Shown here one piece after another: positions 27,002-36,702 of a DNA stretch of 44,548 bases. A program made the position numbers and the translations under genes. The notes under the pieces were generated by a model, which made no database searches, was not told the origin of the DNA, and saw nothing but the letters and a program-made list of their open reading frames with translations. Source of the DNA: Haliea sp. (lineage in GTDB: Bacteria; Pseudomonadota; Gammaproteobacteria; Pseudomonadales; Halieaceae); the NCBI GenBank assembly GCA_024642245.1, contig JAHEBM010000025.1, positions 1 to 44,548 of the forward strand. The letters are read 5' to 3'. Every line of letters starts with the position of its first letter. The first letter of the stretch is position 1.

Positions 27002-27376
27002 ATGGAACGCGTCAGAAAACTTCTAGTCCTGCTGCTGGTGTTTGCCTACACCGGACAGGGGCTCGCTGCGATCGCCCCGCCCTGCCATGGGATGGCTGCT
27101 TCGGGTGAATCTGCGGGTGTACAGAAACTGGCACAGATGCAGCACGCAGGCCATACCATGCCGGCGCCCGCCGACGAGGTGACGAAAAGTGGCGGCGATG
27201 GCGATTGTTGCGATTCTGGCCTGTGCAATATGAGCCATTGCCATTCCGTGATAGCACTGCCAATGGACCCTGTGACGGGCACTTTCGCCTTCGCCATGCG
27301 GTTCGTGTACAGCGCTGGAACGACTTCCGCTTTTCATCCGTCAGAGTCCCTTTACCGCCCGCCCATCCGCGGCTGA
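27002..27376 (+). CDS. Small secreted Cys/His/Met-rich protein (CopL/CzcI-like)
   Basis: The 124-residue product has a signal peptide (MERVRKLLVLLLVFAYTGQGLAA). A mature part dense in metal-ligand residues follows: PCHGM, MQHAGHTM and CCDSGLCNMSHCHS. Such small periplasmic proteins often open copper or cobalt-zinc-cadmium resistance clusters. I assign it by composition and context, not by a recognised family signature. It is 147 bases upstream of the CusC-type gene on the same strand and diverges from mltF. A metal chaperone or buffering role for the following efflux pump is likely. No convincing ribosome site precedes the ATG. Confidence 0.7.
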   Translation: MERVRKLLVLLLVFAYTGQGLAAIAPPCHGMAASGESAGVQKLAQMQHAGHTMPAPADEVTKSGGDGDCCDSGLCNMSHCHSVIALPMDPVTGTFAFAMRFVYSAGTTSAFHPSESLYRPPIRG

Positions 27377-27444
27377 CACAGGGCAGCTGCGTCCGGATTT
27401 CAGCGAAATTCCGGCCTGTTCTGAACCTTATCCGAAAAAGTGTA

Positions 27445-27460
27445 GCGGGGTATTACCCGC
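27445..27460 (+). promoter_or_regulatory. Hairpin in the leader before the metal-efflux operon
   Basis: GCGGG-GTATTA-CCCGC forms a five-pair stem with a six-base loop, about 64 bases before the CusC-type start. No T run follows. It may be an mRNA-processing or attenuation element, or chance. Confidence 0.2.
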
Positions 27461-27523
27461 GTAAACTGCGCTGGCGTGTAACGCGTGCGCTGTTTTCCAA
27501 TCCTGTGAGAGAGGGCGGGAAAT

Positions 27524-28903
27524 ATGAATCTATCTATCACGTGGCAATCGGCTGAGAAGCGATTTCGCCTGGGAGAAGCGCTGCTGCTGGCAGTATTCCT
27601 GCTGCAGTGCGCAGCCGCAAATGCCGGATTGACACTCGCAGAGGCGGTGACGATCGCGCAGCGCAATGACCCCGCCCTTCTCGGCAGCGAATTCCGGCAG
27701 CAGGCCACCCAGGCGCAGGCGGTTGCCGCCGGTACCTTGCCGGATCCCATGGTGGACCTGGGGTTCGCCAACCTGCCCACGGACACCTACGATTTTGATC
27801 AGGAGGCGATGACCCAGTTCAGGGTGGGCGTCGTGCAGACTTTTCCTCGCGGTGACAGTCGCGCCCTGAACCAGCAGCGTCTTACCTTGCTGGGCGAGCA
27901 GTTTCCCTTCCAGAGGGACGAGCGGCGAGCTCGGTTAGCGGTCAACGTGACCAATGTCTGGCTGGAAGCCTGGCGAGCGAGGGAAAGTATTCGTTTGATT
28001 GAGCAGGACCGGGAGTTGTTCGAGCAGCTGGTGGATGTTGCGCAAGCCAGCTATGCCAGCACGGCAGGTCGCACCCGGCAGCAGGACCTGATACGTGCCC
28101 AGCTGGAATTGACTCGCCTGGAGGATCGCCTGTCGGTGTTGCACGAAAGGCTGGAGACATCCAGTACGAAACTGGGGGAGTGGTTGCGTCCTGTGCCTGA
28201 TGGGCAGGGAGACTGGCTGTCGGGTGGCTACAGCGCACCGCAACTGGCGGAGCAATTGCCCGATATCAGGCTGCAGCATGGTGAGCTTTACCGAGACGGT
28301 GCCGCGGCAGACCCGGCGGACATTGCTTCTCTGATCAGTGCGCACCCGGCGCTGATGGGCCTGGACAGCAAGATTGACGCGAGCCGGGTGGGTGTCGAAC
28401 TTGCGCGCCAGAAGTACCAGCCGGAGTGGAAGGTCAACGCGAGTTACGGCTACCGAGAGGAGGGATCCATGGGACAACCCCGGCCCGATTTCTTTTCGGT
28501 CGGCCTGGCGTTTGACCTGCCCTTTTTTACCTCGCGACGCCAGGATCAGCAGCTGCAGTCCGCCATCGCCGATACTGAAGCCATGCGCACCGACAAAATG
28601 CTGGCCTTGCGCAACATGGTCGCGGGCTTTGAAACTTACTACGCACGACTGAAGCGCCTTGAGCAGCGTCAGCACCTGTACCGCACCAGGCTATTACTGG
28701 AGATGCGGGAGCAGGCAGAGGCATCACTGTCGGCCTACACCCGCGACGATGGTGATTTTGCCGAGGTTGTACGGGCCCGCATCGCCGAGCTTAATACTCG
28801 AATCGAGGCACTGGATATCGATATCGCACGGCTGCAGACCATCACCCAGCTGAACTATTTTTTCGCCACCAGTAGTGTGGCCGCTCCCGGAGAATCCCGA
28901 TGA
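27524..28903 (+). CDS. CusC/CzcC-type outer-membrane efflux channel (TolC family)
   Basis: The 459-residue protein has a signal peptide cut after AANA (residue 35) and two repeats of the outer-membrane efflux domain. The first begins LTLAEAVTIAQRNDPAL, and the second around HPALMGLDSKIDASRVGVELARQKYQPEW. Long amphipathic helices (ARLAVNVTNVWLEAWRARESIRL) form the periplasmic tunnel. LLQC in the signal peptide is not a canonical lipobox, so it is probably not acylated, unlike E. coli CusC. GAGGGCGGG precedes the ATG. It forms the outer-membrane exit of the pump encoded by the next two genes, whose reading frames overlap one another. Confidence 0.92.
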   Translation: MNLSITWQSAEKRFRLGEALLLAVFLLQCAAANAGLTLAEAVTIAQRNDPALLGSEFRQQATQAQAVAAGTLPDPMVDLGFANLPTDTYDFDQEAMTQFRVGVVQTFPRGDSRALNQQRLTLLGEQFPFQRDERRARLAVNVTNVWLEAWRARESIRLIEQDRELFEQLVDVAQASYASTAGRTRQQDLIRAQLELTRLEDRLSVLHERLETSSTKLGEWLRPVPDGQGDWLSGGYSAPQLAEQLPDIRLQHGELYRDGAAADPADIASLISAHPALMGLDSKIDASRVGVELARQKYQPEWKVNASYGYREEGSMGQPRPDFFSVGLAFDLPFFTSRRQDQQLQSAIADTEAMRTDKMLALRNMVAGFETYYARLKRLEQRQHLYRTRLLLEMREQAEASLSAYTRDDGDFAEVVRARIAELNTRIEALDIDIARLQTITQLNYFFATSSVAAPGESR

Positions 28904-30171
28904 AGCCACTTAACAAAACATTACTTATCGCCGCCGCAGCGGCCATAGCAGGCGCGTCTGTCACGTACCTGGTGCAGTCAACCCGCTTCGAGTATGCGAC
29001 GCCCGGTGGCGAGGATTCTACGCAGGCGATTGAGCGCAAACCCCTTTACTGGGTCGCCCCCATGGACCCCGCTTACCGGCGCGATGGCCCCGGCAAGTCA
29101 CCCATGGGTATGGATCTCATCCCGGTATACGAGGAAGCTGCTTCCGCAGGGGATGGTGGCACGGTCCGGATATCACCGGAGGTGGCGAACAACCTGGGTG
29201 TAAGGACCGCCCCGGTCGAGTATCGCGTCATGCCCGCAGAAATACGAACGGTCGGTTACGTGCAGTACGACGAGGACCGCCGCATGCATATCCACCCGCG
29301 GGTGGAGGGCTGGATAGAAAAGCTTTATGTAAAAGCGTCCGGTGATCCGGTCGAAGCAGGGCAACCCCTGTACGAACTGTATTCGCCGCAGCTGGTGAAT
29401 GCCCAGGAGGAATTGCTGCTGGCACTAAAACGAGACAATCCGCGCCTGGTAGAAGCCGCCGAGGATCGACTGCTGGCATTGCAGCTCTCGCCGGACTTTA
29501 TTGCCCAATTGCGTCGCGACCGGATTGTGCACCAGAGCGTTATCTTTCGCGCGCCCCAGGGCGGTGTGGTCGACAACCTGAATATCCGCGAGGGATTCTT
29601 TGTGATGCCTGGCACCACCCTGATGTCAGTGGGTGTGCTGGAGGACGTCTGGGTAGAGGCCGAGGTATTCGAGCGGCAGGCGCCGCTCGTGGCCGTGGGC
29701 ATGCCCGTTACCATGAGCCTCGATTACCTGCCCGGCAGGCAGTGGCAGGGCAGCGTGGATTACGTCTATCCGTCCCTGGACGAAAAAAACCGCACGCTGC
29801 GCGTTCGTTTGCGATTTGCTAACGAAGACAAGCTTCTCAAACCCAATATGTTTGCACAGGTGGTTATCCAGGCAGACCCCTTGGACCATGCCCTGGTGGT
29901 GCCGCGTGAGGCGGTCATTCGAACCGGCAGCCAGAATCGGGTCGTGCTGGCCCTGGGTAACGGGCGCTTCAGCTCTCATCCGGTGGAACTGGGGCGTGTG
30001 GGTGAGCAGTACGCCGAGATACGCGGTGGCCTGGAGGAGAGCGACACGGTGGTCGTGTCGGCGCAATTCCTGCTGGATTCCGAGTCCAGTAAGAACGCTG
30101 ACCTGATGCGTATGGAGCCCCTTGAGCCCGCAGGCGTGCACCAGCATGTTTCAGGAGCCAGTCATGATTGA
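28900..30171 (+). CDS. cusB: CusB-type periplasmic adaptor with heavy-metal-binding domain
   Basis: The 423-residue membrane-fusion protein has an N-terminal anchor or signal (about 7-25). A short heavy-metal-binding domain follows at about 48-75 (YWVAPMDPAYRRDGPGKSPMGMDLIPVY), with the Met pattern of Cu(I)/Ag(I) adaptors. Next come the barrel-sandwich hybrid (MHIHPRVEGWIEKLYVKASGDPVEAGQPLYELYSPQL), a helical hairpin and the beta-barrel domain (VWVEAEVFERQAPLVAVGMPV). Its ATG overlaps the channel gene stop (ATGA), and its end overlaps the pump gene by eight bases. It hands metal ions from the periplasm to the RND pump. Copper or silver is favoured over zinc or cobalt from the Met-rich domain. 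Confidence 0.92.
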   Translation: MKPLNKTLLIAAAAAIAGASVTYLVQSTRFEYATPGGEDSTQAIERKPLYWVAPMDPAYRRDGPGKSPMGMDLIPVYEEAASAGDGGTVRISPEVANNLGVRTAPVEYRVMPAEIRTVGYVQYDEDRRMHIHPRVEGWIEKLYVKASGDPVEAGQPLYELYSPQLVNAQEELLLALKRDNPRLVEAAEDRLLALQLSPDFIAQLRRDRIVHQSVIFRAPQGGVVDNLNIREGFFVMPGTTLMSVGVLEDVWVEAEVFERQAPLVAVGMPVTMSLDYLPGRQWQGSVDYVYPSLDEKNRTLRVRLRFANEDKLLKPNMFAQVVIQADPLDHALVVPREAVIRTGSQNRVVLALGNGRFSSHPVELGRVGEQYAEIRGGLEESDTVVVSAQFLLDSESSKNADLMRMEPLEPAGVHQHVSGASHD

Positions 30172-33100
30172 ATCCATTATCCGCTGGTCGGTTGGCAACC
30201 GGTTCTTCGTCCTGCTGGCCACCGCTATCCTGGTCGGGGTGGGAATCTTCGCCCTGAAAAGTACCCCGGTAGACGCGATACCCGACCTGTCAGACGTCCA
30301 GGTCATTATCAAGACCCGCTATCCGGGCCAGGCGCCCCAGGTCGTGGAGGACCAGGTGACCTATCCGTTGACCACGGCCATGTTGTCGGTACCGGGCGCG
30401 GCCACCGTGCGGGGCTTTTCCTTCTTTGGCGACTCTTATGTGTATGTCATTTTTGATGAGGGTACCGACCTGTACTGGGCCCGCACACGAGTGCTTGAAT
30501 ACCTCAGTCAGGTTGCCCCGTCCCTGCCCGAAGCGGCCCGGCCGCAGCTCGGGCCGGACGCAACCGGGGTAGGCTGGGTTTATATCTATGCCCTTCGGGA
30601 TAAGAGCGGCCGGCACGATATCAGTGAGCTGCGCAGCTTGCAGGACTGGTTCCTGAAATACGAGTTGCAAAGCGTGCCCGGTGTGTCAGAGGTGGCTACG
30701 GTCGGCGGTATGGTGAAGCAATACCAGGTCACGGTGAACCCCGACAAGCTGAGGGCCCTGGATATTCCTCTGAGTCACATCCAGAATGCTATTGCCCGCG
30801 GTAACCAGGAGATCGGGGCCTCGGTAGTAGAGATGGCGGAGGCTGAGTACATGGTGCGCGCGTCCGGTTACCTGCAGAGTCTGGAGGACCTGTCCGCGAT
30901 TCCGCTGGGGGTCAATCGCAACGGCACACCGTTGTTGCTGCGGGACGTCGCGGATATTGCGCTGGGTCCGCAAATGCGGCGCGGTATAGCGGAACTGGAT
31001 GGTGAGGGCGAAACCGTGGGCGGCATTGTGGTGATGCGTTTCGGCGAGAACGCCCAGCGCACCATTGACCGCGTGAAGTCACGCCTGGATGAACTGCGCT
31101 CCAGCCTGCCCGAGGGCGTGGAGATTGTCACGGTGTATGACCGATCAAGCCTTATCGAGCGGGCGATACACAACCTCTGGCAGAAGCTTGGAGAGGAATT
31201 GCTGCTGGTGGCACTGGTTTGTGTGGCCTTCCTGTTTCACGTGCGTTCATCCCTGGTGGCGGTGATCAGCCTGCCGGTGGGTATTCTCGCGGCCTTTATC
31301 GTCATGTACCTGCAGGGCCTGAACGCCAATATTATGTCCCTGGGGGGTATCGCCATTGCGATCGGCACGATGATCGATGGCGCTATCGTACTGATAGAGA
31401 ATATGCACAAGCATATGGAGCGTACGGAAGTGGACGCCAGTAACCGCTGGCAGGTGGTGGCCGCCTCGGCGGCGGAGGTCGGCCCTGCGCTGTTTTTCAG
31501 CCTGTTGATTATCACGGTTAGCTTCATTCCTGTGTTTACGCTGGAAGCCCAGGAGGGGCGTATGTTCTCGCCCCTGGCCTATACCAAAACCTACGCGATG
31601 GCAGCGGCAGCGATACTGGCGGTTACGCTGGTGCCGGTGCTGATGGGCTATTTTATCCGCGGCAAGGTTCTTCCCGAACAGCGTAACCCGCTGAACCGCT
31701 GGCTGGTGGCAGGCTATATGCCGGTGCTGCGCAAAGTGCTGCAGTATCCGAAATCAACCCTGCTGGTGGCGGGGCTGCTACTGCTCAGCGCCCTGTGGCC
31801 ACTGCAGCGAATCGGTAGTGAGTTCATCCCCCCGTTGGACGAGGGCGACCTGATGTACATGCCAACGACATACCCCGGTATTTCAATAGGTAAAGCCAGG
31901 GAGCTTCTGCAGCAGACGGACAAACTGATTCGCACGGTGCCGGAAGTGGAGTCGGTGTTCGGCAAGATAGGCCGGGCGGATACCGCCACCGACCCTGCGC
32001 CGCTGAGCATGATAGAAACGTTTATCAGGCTCAAGCCGCGCTCCCAGTGGCGCGAGGGTGTCACCACCGAAAGCCTGACGCACGAGTTCGATGCGCTGGT
32101 CAAATTTCCTGGCGTAACCAATGCCTGGGTGATGCCTATCAAGACTCGCATCGATATGCTGGCTACCGGCATAAAAACGCCGGTGGGGATAAAAGTGGCA
32201 GGACCCAGCCTGGAGACTATCCAGAATATTGGCCAGCAGCTGGAAGCTGTTCTTGCGGATGTTCCCGGCACGGCTTCCGTGTACTCCGAGCGTGTAGCCG
32301 GCGGACGCTATATCAACGTGGACATCGACCGGGAACGCGCCGCGCGCTTTGGTCTGAACATTGCCGACGTTCAACAGGTGGTTGCGACCGCGGTCGGCGG
32401 CATGGACATCACCCAGACTGTGGAAGGGCGGGAGCGCTATCCGGTCAGCATCCGCTATCCCCAGTCTTTCCGGGATTCCCCGGAACAACTTGCGCAGCTT
32501 CCGGTAGTGACCCCGGCCGGGCAGCGTATCGCCCTGGGTGATGTGGCCACGATCCATCTGGCAGCCGGACCGCCGGGGATCAAGAGCGAGAACGCTCGCC
32601 TCAATGGCTGGACCTACGTCGATATCGAGGGAGTGGACGTGGGCAGCTATGTCGAAGCGGCGCGCGCCACGGTGGCCAATGAACTGGAGCTCCCTCCAGG
32701 CTATTCGCTGGTGTGGTCCGGGCAATACGAGTACATGGAGCGCGCAAAAGCGCGGCTGGCCTACGTGGTGCCGCTCACCCTGGCCATTATCGTGGTGCTG
32801 CTTTACATGAATTTCCGCAATTTTGCCCAGGTACTGATCCTGGTCGGCACCCTGCCATTGGCGCTGGTGGGCAGTATCTGGCTGATGTATGTCCTGGGTT
32901 ACAGTTTTTCCATTGCGGTGGGGGTGGGCATGATTGCACTGGCCGGGGTCGCGGTAGAAACGGGGGTCATCATGCTGGTGTACCTGGACCAGGCCTGGCA
33001 AAGGCTGTTGGCGGACAGTGGCAGGATGACCGAAGAGCGGCTCAGGGACGCGGTGTGGCAGGGCGCGGGCCTGCGGGTGCGCCCTGTGTTGATGACGGCC

Positions 33101-33280
33101 ACGGCCACTATCGTTGGCCTGGTGCCTATTTTGTGGGGCAGTGGCACGGGCTCCGAGGTGATGAGTCGCCTGGCGGCCCCGATGGTGGGCGGGATGATCA
33201 GTGCGGTCCTGCTGACCCTCCTGGTGCTGCCGGTGATCTACCAGCTCTGGCGCGGGCGTCAGCTGGCGGTAACAGACTAG
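30164..33280 (+). CDS. cusA: CusA/CzcA-family heavy-metal RND efflux pump
   Basis: The 1038-residue inner-membrane RND transporter has two sets of six spans and large periplasmic loops. AIAIGTMIDGAIVLIENMHKH carries Asp405 for proton relay, as in heavy-metal RND pumps. Compared from memory with E. coli CusA, the copper-binding Met positions are kept as Met616 (PLSM) and Met665 (RIDML). The third Met (Met747, GGM) sits one residue earlier, with Asp in the usual place. This favours Cu(I)/Ag(I) export but leaves some doubt. The start is the ATG at 30164 with AGGAG seven bases upstream. Codons further upstream overlap cusB without a signal. Confidence 0.93.
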   Translation: MIESIIRWSVGNRFFVLLATAILVGVGIFALKSTPVDAIPDLSDVQVIIKTRYPGQAPQVVEDQVTYPLTTAMLSVPGAATVRGFSFFGDSYVYVIFDEGTDLYWARTRVLEYLSQVAPSLPEAARPQLGPDATGVGWVYIYALRDKSGRHDISELRSLQDWFLKYELQSVPGVSEVATVGGMVKQYQVTVNPDKLRALDIPLSHIQNAIARGNQEIGASVVEMAEAEYMVRASGYLQSLEDLSAIPLGVNRNGTPLLLRDVADIALGPQMRRGIAELDGEGETVGGIVVMRFGENAQRTIDRVKSRLDELRSSLPEGVEIVTVYDRSSLIERAIHNLWQKLGEELLLVALVCVAFLFHVRSSLVAVISLPVGILAAFIVMYLQGLNANIMSLGGIAIAIGTMIDGAIVLIENMHKHMERTEVDASNRWQVVAASAAEVGPALFFSLLIITVSFIPVFTLEAQEGRMFSPLAYTKTYAMAAAAILAVTLVPVLMGYFIRGKVLPEQRNPLNRWLVAGYMPVLRKVLQYPKSTLLVAGLLLLSALWPLQRIGSEFIPPLDEGDLMYMPTTYPGISIGKARELLQQTDKLIRTVPEVESVFGKIGRADTATDPAPLSMIETFIRLKPRSQWREGVTTESLTHEFDALVKFPGVTNAWVMPIKTRIDMLATGIKTPVGIKVAGPSLETIQNIGQQLEAVLADVPGTASVYSERVAGGRYINVDIDRERAARFGLNIADVQQVVATAVGGMDITQTVEGRERYPVSIRYPQSFRDSPEQLAQLPVVTPAGQRIALGDVATIHLAAGPPGIKSENARLNGWTYVDIEGVDVGSYVEAARATVANELELPPGYSLVWSGQYEYMERAKARLAYVVPLTLAIIVVLLYMNFRNFAQVLILVGTLPLALVGSIWLMYVLGYSFSIAVGVGMIALAGVAVETGVIMLVYLDQAWQRLLADSGRMTEERLRDAVWQGAGLRVRPVLMTATATIVGLVPILWGSGTGSEVMSRLAAPMVGGMISAVLLTLLVLPVIYQLWRGRQLAVTD

Positions 33281-33295
33281 GCGGCCTGTGCGAGG

Positions 33296-33326
33296 TAGTA
33301 CGGGGATAGTACGGGGATAGTACGGA
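33296..33326. repeat. 11-bp tandem direct repeat (2.8 copies)
   Basis: The unit TAGTACGGGGA occurs at 33296-33306 and 33307-33317, then partly (TAGTACGGA) from 33318. It lies in the 172-base gap between cusA and ybiT, about 35 bases upstream of the predicted ybiT -35 box. An 11-base period is close to one DNA turn, which fits cooperative protein binding, but slippage is an equal explanation. Confidence 0.7.
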
Positions 33327-33361
33327 ATTTTCCGCAATATTCCCGTCGGGCGGCGTGCAGC

Positions 33362-33390
33362 TCGACTTCCGAGTGCGTTTTCTCTAGAAT
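33362..33390 (+). promoter_or_regulatory. Candidate sigma-70 promoter of ybiT
   Basis: TCGACT (33362-33367) and TAGAAT (33385-33390) are 17 bases apart and match the -35 and -10 consensus at four and five of six positions. The predicted leader is about 55 bases. Confidence 0.45.
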
Positions 33391-33452
33391 ACGCCGCCTC
33401 TTTGCGCCTCCCACGCCGGGATCGCGCGACTCAACACCCCAGGAAACCTCCC

Positions 33453-35063
33453 GTGATTTCTACCGCCAATATCACCATGCAGTTTGGTGCCAAGCCGCTG
33501 TTTGAAAACATCTCCGTCAAGTTCGGCGATGGCAACCGCTACGGACTGATCGGTGCCAATGGCTGCGGCAAATCCACCTTTATGAAAATCCTTGACGGCA
33601 GTCTCGCGCCGTCGGCGGGCAACGTCTCCATCACGCCCAACGAGCGTATCGGCCGCTTGCACCAGGACCAGTTTGCTTTCGAGCGCTACTCGGTGGTGGA
33701 TACGGTGATCATGGGCCACCGGGAATTGTGGGAAGTAAAGCAGGAGCGGGATCGTATCTACGCCCTGCCGGAAATGACGGAAGATGATGGCATGAAGGTC
33801 GCCGAACTGGAGACCGTGTTTGCCGAAATGGATGGCTACACGGCCGAGAGCCGGGCAGGGGAGATCCTGTTGGGCGCGGGTATTGCGCAGGAGTTGCATT
33901 ACGGCCCCATGAGCGAGGTGGCCCCGGGCTGGAAGCTGCGGGTATTGCTGGCCCAGGCCCTGTTCTCCGACCCCGACATCCTGTTGCTCGATGAGCCCAC
34001 CAACAACCTGGATATCGATACGATCCGCTGGCTGGAGGGTGTCCTGAATGGGCGCAAATCCACCATGATCATTATTTCCCACGACCGGCACTTCCTGAAC
34101 GCGGTCTGCACGCATATGGCTGATATCGACTATGGCGAGCTGCGGGTCTACCCGGGTAATTACGATGACTTTATGACGGCTTCCACTCAGGCGCGGGAAA
34201 AGCTGCAATCGGAGAACGCCAAGAAAAGCGCCCAGATCGCCGAGCTGCAGCAGTTTGTGAGCCGCTTCTCTGCCAACGCGTCCAAGGCCAAGCAGGCCAC
34301 TTCCCGGGCGAAGCAAATCACCAAGATCCAACTGGACGATATCAAGCCCTCCAGCCGGGTGAGTCCCTACATCCGCTTCAAGCAGGACAAGAAGCTGCAT
34401 CGCCAGGCGGTCACCCTGGAGAACCTCGGTCACGGATTTGATGGCGATACGCTATTCGAGAAAAGCAACATCATGCTAGAGGCCGGTACCCGGCTGGCTA
34501 TCATCGGTGAGAATGGCGTGGGCAAGACCACGCTGCTGCGCTGCCTGATGGGCGAGCTCGAGGCCCAGGCCGGCACCATCAAGTGGGCCGAGAGCGCGAC
34601 CCTGGGATACTGTCCGCAGGACAGCACGGCCGACTTCGACTGTGACCTCAACCTGTTTGACTGGATGAGCCAGTGGCGGCGAGCGCACCACGATGACCAG
34701 ATCGTGCGGGCCACCCTGGGGCGCCTGTTGTTTTCCTCCGACGACTTCAAGAAACAGGTCCGGGTCTGTTCCGGCGGTGAAAAGAATCGCCTGTTGTTCG
34801 GCAAGCTGATGATGACCGATGCCAACGTGATGCTGATGGATGAGCCCACCAACCACCTGGATATGGAAGCCATCGAAGCGCTCAACCTGGCTTTGGAGCA
34901 CTACGAGGGCACCCTGATTTTCGTCAGCCATGACCGGGAATTCGTGTCCTCCCTCGCTACCCGTGTCATCGAGATCAAGGACCACAGGCTGGTCGACTTC
35001 CAGGGCACCTACGAGGAGTACCTCGCCGGTCAGCAGCTGGCCGACAAGGCGGCTAACGCCTGA
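33453..35063 (+). CDS. ybiT: ABC-F family ATPase YbiT
   Basis: The 536-residue soluble protein has two ABC ATPase domains and no membrane part. The first domain has Walker [10 protein letters not shown] and Walker [12 protein letters not shown]. The second has GENGVGKTT, signature SGGEKNR and [10 protein letters not shown]. The P-site tRNA-interaction motif linker lies between them (residues about 240-300, rich in Lys and Arg). Sequence such as [20 protein letters not shown] matches E. coli YbiT closely. ABC-F proteins act on ribosomes to relieve stalled translation. I chose the GTG at 33453 with AGGA about nine bases upstream, because it aligns with the family N-terminus. The in-frame start at 33402 falls in the predicted leader. 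Confidence 0.96.
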   Translation: MISTANITMQFGAKPLFENISVKFGDGNRYGLIGANGCGKSTFMKILDGSLAPSAGNVSITPNERIGRLHQDQFAFERYSVVDTVIMGHRELWEVKQERDRIYALPEMTEDDGMKVAELETVFAEMDGYTAESRAGEILLGAGIAQELHYGPMSEVAPGWKLRVLLAQALFSDPDILLLDEPTNNLDIDTIRWLEGVLNGRKSTMIIISHDRHFLNAVCTHMADIDYGELRVYPGNYDDFMTASTQAREKLQSENAKKSAQIAELQQFVSRFSANASKAKQATSRAKQITKIQLDDIKPSSRVSPYIRFKQDKKLHRQAVTLENLGHGFDGDTLFEKSNIMLEAGTRLAIIGENGVGKTTLLRCLMGELEAQAGTIKWAESATLGYCPQDSTADFDCDLNLFDWMSQWRRAHHDDQIVRATLGRLLFSSDDFKKQVRVCSGGEKNRLLFGKLMMTDANVMLMDEPTNHLDMEAIEALNLALEHYEGTLIFVSHDREFVSSLATRVIEIKDHRLVDFQGTYEEYLAGQQLADKAANA

Positions 35064-35088
35064 TAAACTCCCCGCACCGTTCTTGGCA

Positions 35089-36621
35089 ATGATGGATGAT
35101 GTGATGGTGGATTGGGATTCTCTGGCGGACGGCACGCCGATTCTCGTAGGCGCGGGCCAGGTGGTGGAGCGCGGGGCGACGGCCGATTCCCCCGCAATGC
35201 TGGCGGCCCAGGCCGCCAGGCGTGCGCTGGTGCACGCCGGTGGCAAAGGGGTCGCTGCGGCGATAGATACCATTTCCGTCACGCGCCTGTTTTCCGATTC
35301 GATGGGCATTCCCGCGTGCCCCTTCGGGCGCAGCGACAACCTGCCCATGTCCATAGCCCAGGCGATAGGGGCGGATCCGGCTCACCGGATTTATGGCCAG
35401 GTGGGTGGGAATGAACCCCAGGGTCGCCTGATCGAGTTCGCCCGGGATATCGCCCGCGGGGAGCGCTCGGTCGTATTACTGGCCGGGGCCGAGGCTGTTC
35501 GCAACCAGCGCAATGCTGAACGCAGCGGCCGGGAGCTCGACTGGAGCGAAAGTTTTGACGAGACCCGTTACCCGCTGGAAGACCGGGGCTGGGGCGAATT
35601 TTTTGTCACCAGGCAGGAAATCGCAAACGGCCTGCTGGCACCGATGAGCTACTACGCCCTGATCGACCAGGCCCGGGCCTTTGCCAGGGGCCGCTCCACG
35701 CAAGAGCAGCGCGCGGCCATGGCGCAATTGCTGGCTTCATTGAGCGCGGTTGCGGCGACCAACCCCTATGCCCAGTTCCCGGACACCCTGTGTGTGGATG
35801 ACATACTCGCGGCGACTCCGCTCAATCACCTGTACAGCAAGCGCATGGTTGCACAGGATGGTGTTAACCAGGGCGCGGCCCTGCTGCTGTGCAGTGTCGG
35901 CGCGGCGCGACGGCTGGGCATACCCCGGGAGCACTGGGTGTTTATGCACGGCATGGCCGAGGGTGTCGATTTCAACCTGAGTGAACGGGATGACCCGTCC
36001 CGGTCCGCGGTGGCCGAGGCCGTGCTGGAGCGCGCTTTCGCACTGGCCGGGAAAACCATCGCCGATATCGACCTGGTCGACATATACAGCTGTTTCGCCT
36101 GCGCCGTGTCCTCCACCGCGGAATTCCTCGGCCTGCCGGTCGACGGTTCGCGGGCGCTGACACTGACCGGGGGTTTGCCCTACTTTGGCGGGCCGGGAAA
36201 TAATTACAGCATGCACTCGCTGGCCGAGGCGGTGGCGCAGTTGCGCGATGCCCCCGGCGCCTGTGCCCTGGTAACCAGCGTGGGCGGTCTCCTGTCCAAG
36301 CATGCGGTGGGTATCCTCTCCTGCCAGCCCTCCGGGGTGAACTGGGCCGAAGCCGATACGCGAATCAGCCGGGACGGGTTGCCGTCCAGGCCCATCGTGG
36401 AGGCTCCCGCAAGCGGCGTCATTGTCAGCCACGTCGTGAATTACCAGGGCGGGGCACCGGTACAGGCTATTGTGCTGGCTGAAACGGAGGGTGGTGAGCG
36501 GTTTGTCGCAAATACTGTCGACCCCGCTACCGTGGCTGCCGTGCTCGCGTCAGAGCGGGCCGGCCTGCCTATCAGCGTCTCCCAGGGAGAAAACGAGTCG
36601 CTCAATTTCGTCCTGGCGTGA
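35089..36621 (+). CDS. Thiolase-like acetyl-CoA acetyltransferase family protein
   Basis: The protein of about 510 residues opens with TPILVGAGQVVERG, as in SCP2/DitF-like thiolase relatives. It ends its catalytic core with LTGGLPYFGGPGNNYSMHSLAEAV. VDIYSCFACAVSSTAEFLGLP lies in the second thiolase half. The usual N-terminal nucleophile loop of degradative thiolases is not evident, so the reaction may differ (Claisen cleavage or transfer on unusual acyl-CoA esters, inferred). The C-terminal 90 residues look like an extra small beta domain. Start choice is uncertain: ATGs at 35089, 35092 and 35104 cluster without a strong ribosome site. It lies 25 bases after ybiT and may be co-transcribed. 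Confidence 0.85.
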   Translation: MMDDVMVDWDSLADGTPILVGAGQVVERGATADSPAMLAAQAARRALVHAGGKGVAAAIDTISVTRLFSDSMGIPACPFGRSDNLPMSIAQAIGADPAHRIYGQVGGNEPQGRLIEFARDIARGERSVVLLAGAEAVRNQRNAERSGRELDWSESFDETRYPLEDRGWGEFFVTRQEIANGLLAPMSYYALIDQARAFARGRSTQEQRAAMAQLLASLSAVAATNPYAQFPDTLCVDDILAATPLNHLYSKRMVAQDGVNQGAALLLCSVGAARRLGIPREHWVFMHGMAEGVDFNLSERDDPSRSAVAEAVLERAFALAGKTIADIDLVDIYSCFACAVSSTAEFLGLPVDGSRALTLTGGLPYFGGPGNNYSMHSLAEAVAQLRDAPGACALVTSVGGLLSKHAVGILSCQPSGVNWAEADTRISRDGLPSRPIVEAPASGVIVSHVVNYQGGAPVQAIVLAETEGGERFVANTVDPATVAAVLASERAGLPISVSQGENESLNFVLA

Positions 36622-36702
36622 GCGTCGAGCCCGGGGCCACTGGCTGATTCAAATCAAGGACGCGACCCCTGCGGCGAGCGATAATGCCCGCGGGAGGTCG
36701 TT

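Noticed and set aside
27524..27630. Lipoprotein signal on the CusC-type channel
   Set aside because: LLQC does not fit the lipobox pattern, and a clear signal-peptidase I site (AANA) follows.
33296..33326. CRISPR-like repeats
   Set aside because: The 11-base units are directly adjacent with no spacers and no cas genes are present.
31883..33337. A 484-codon minus-strand frame
   Set aside because: Antisense to the cusA 3-prime half, with His/Arg-rich noise and no domain.
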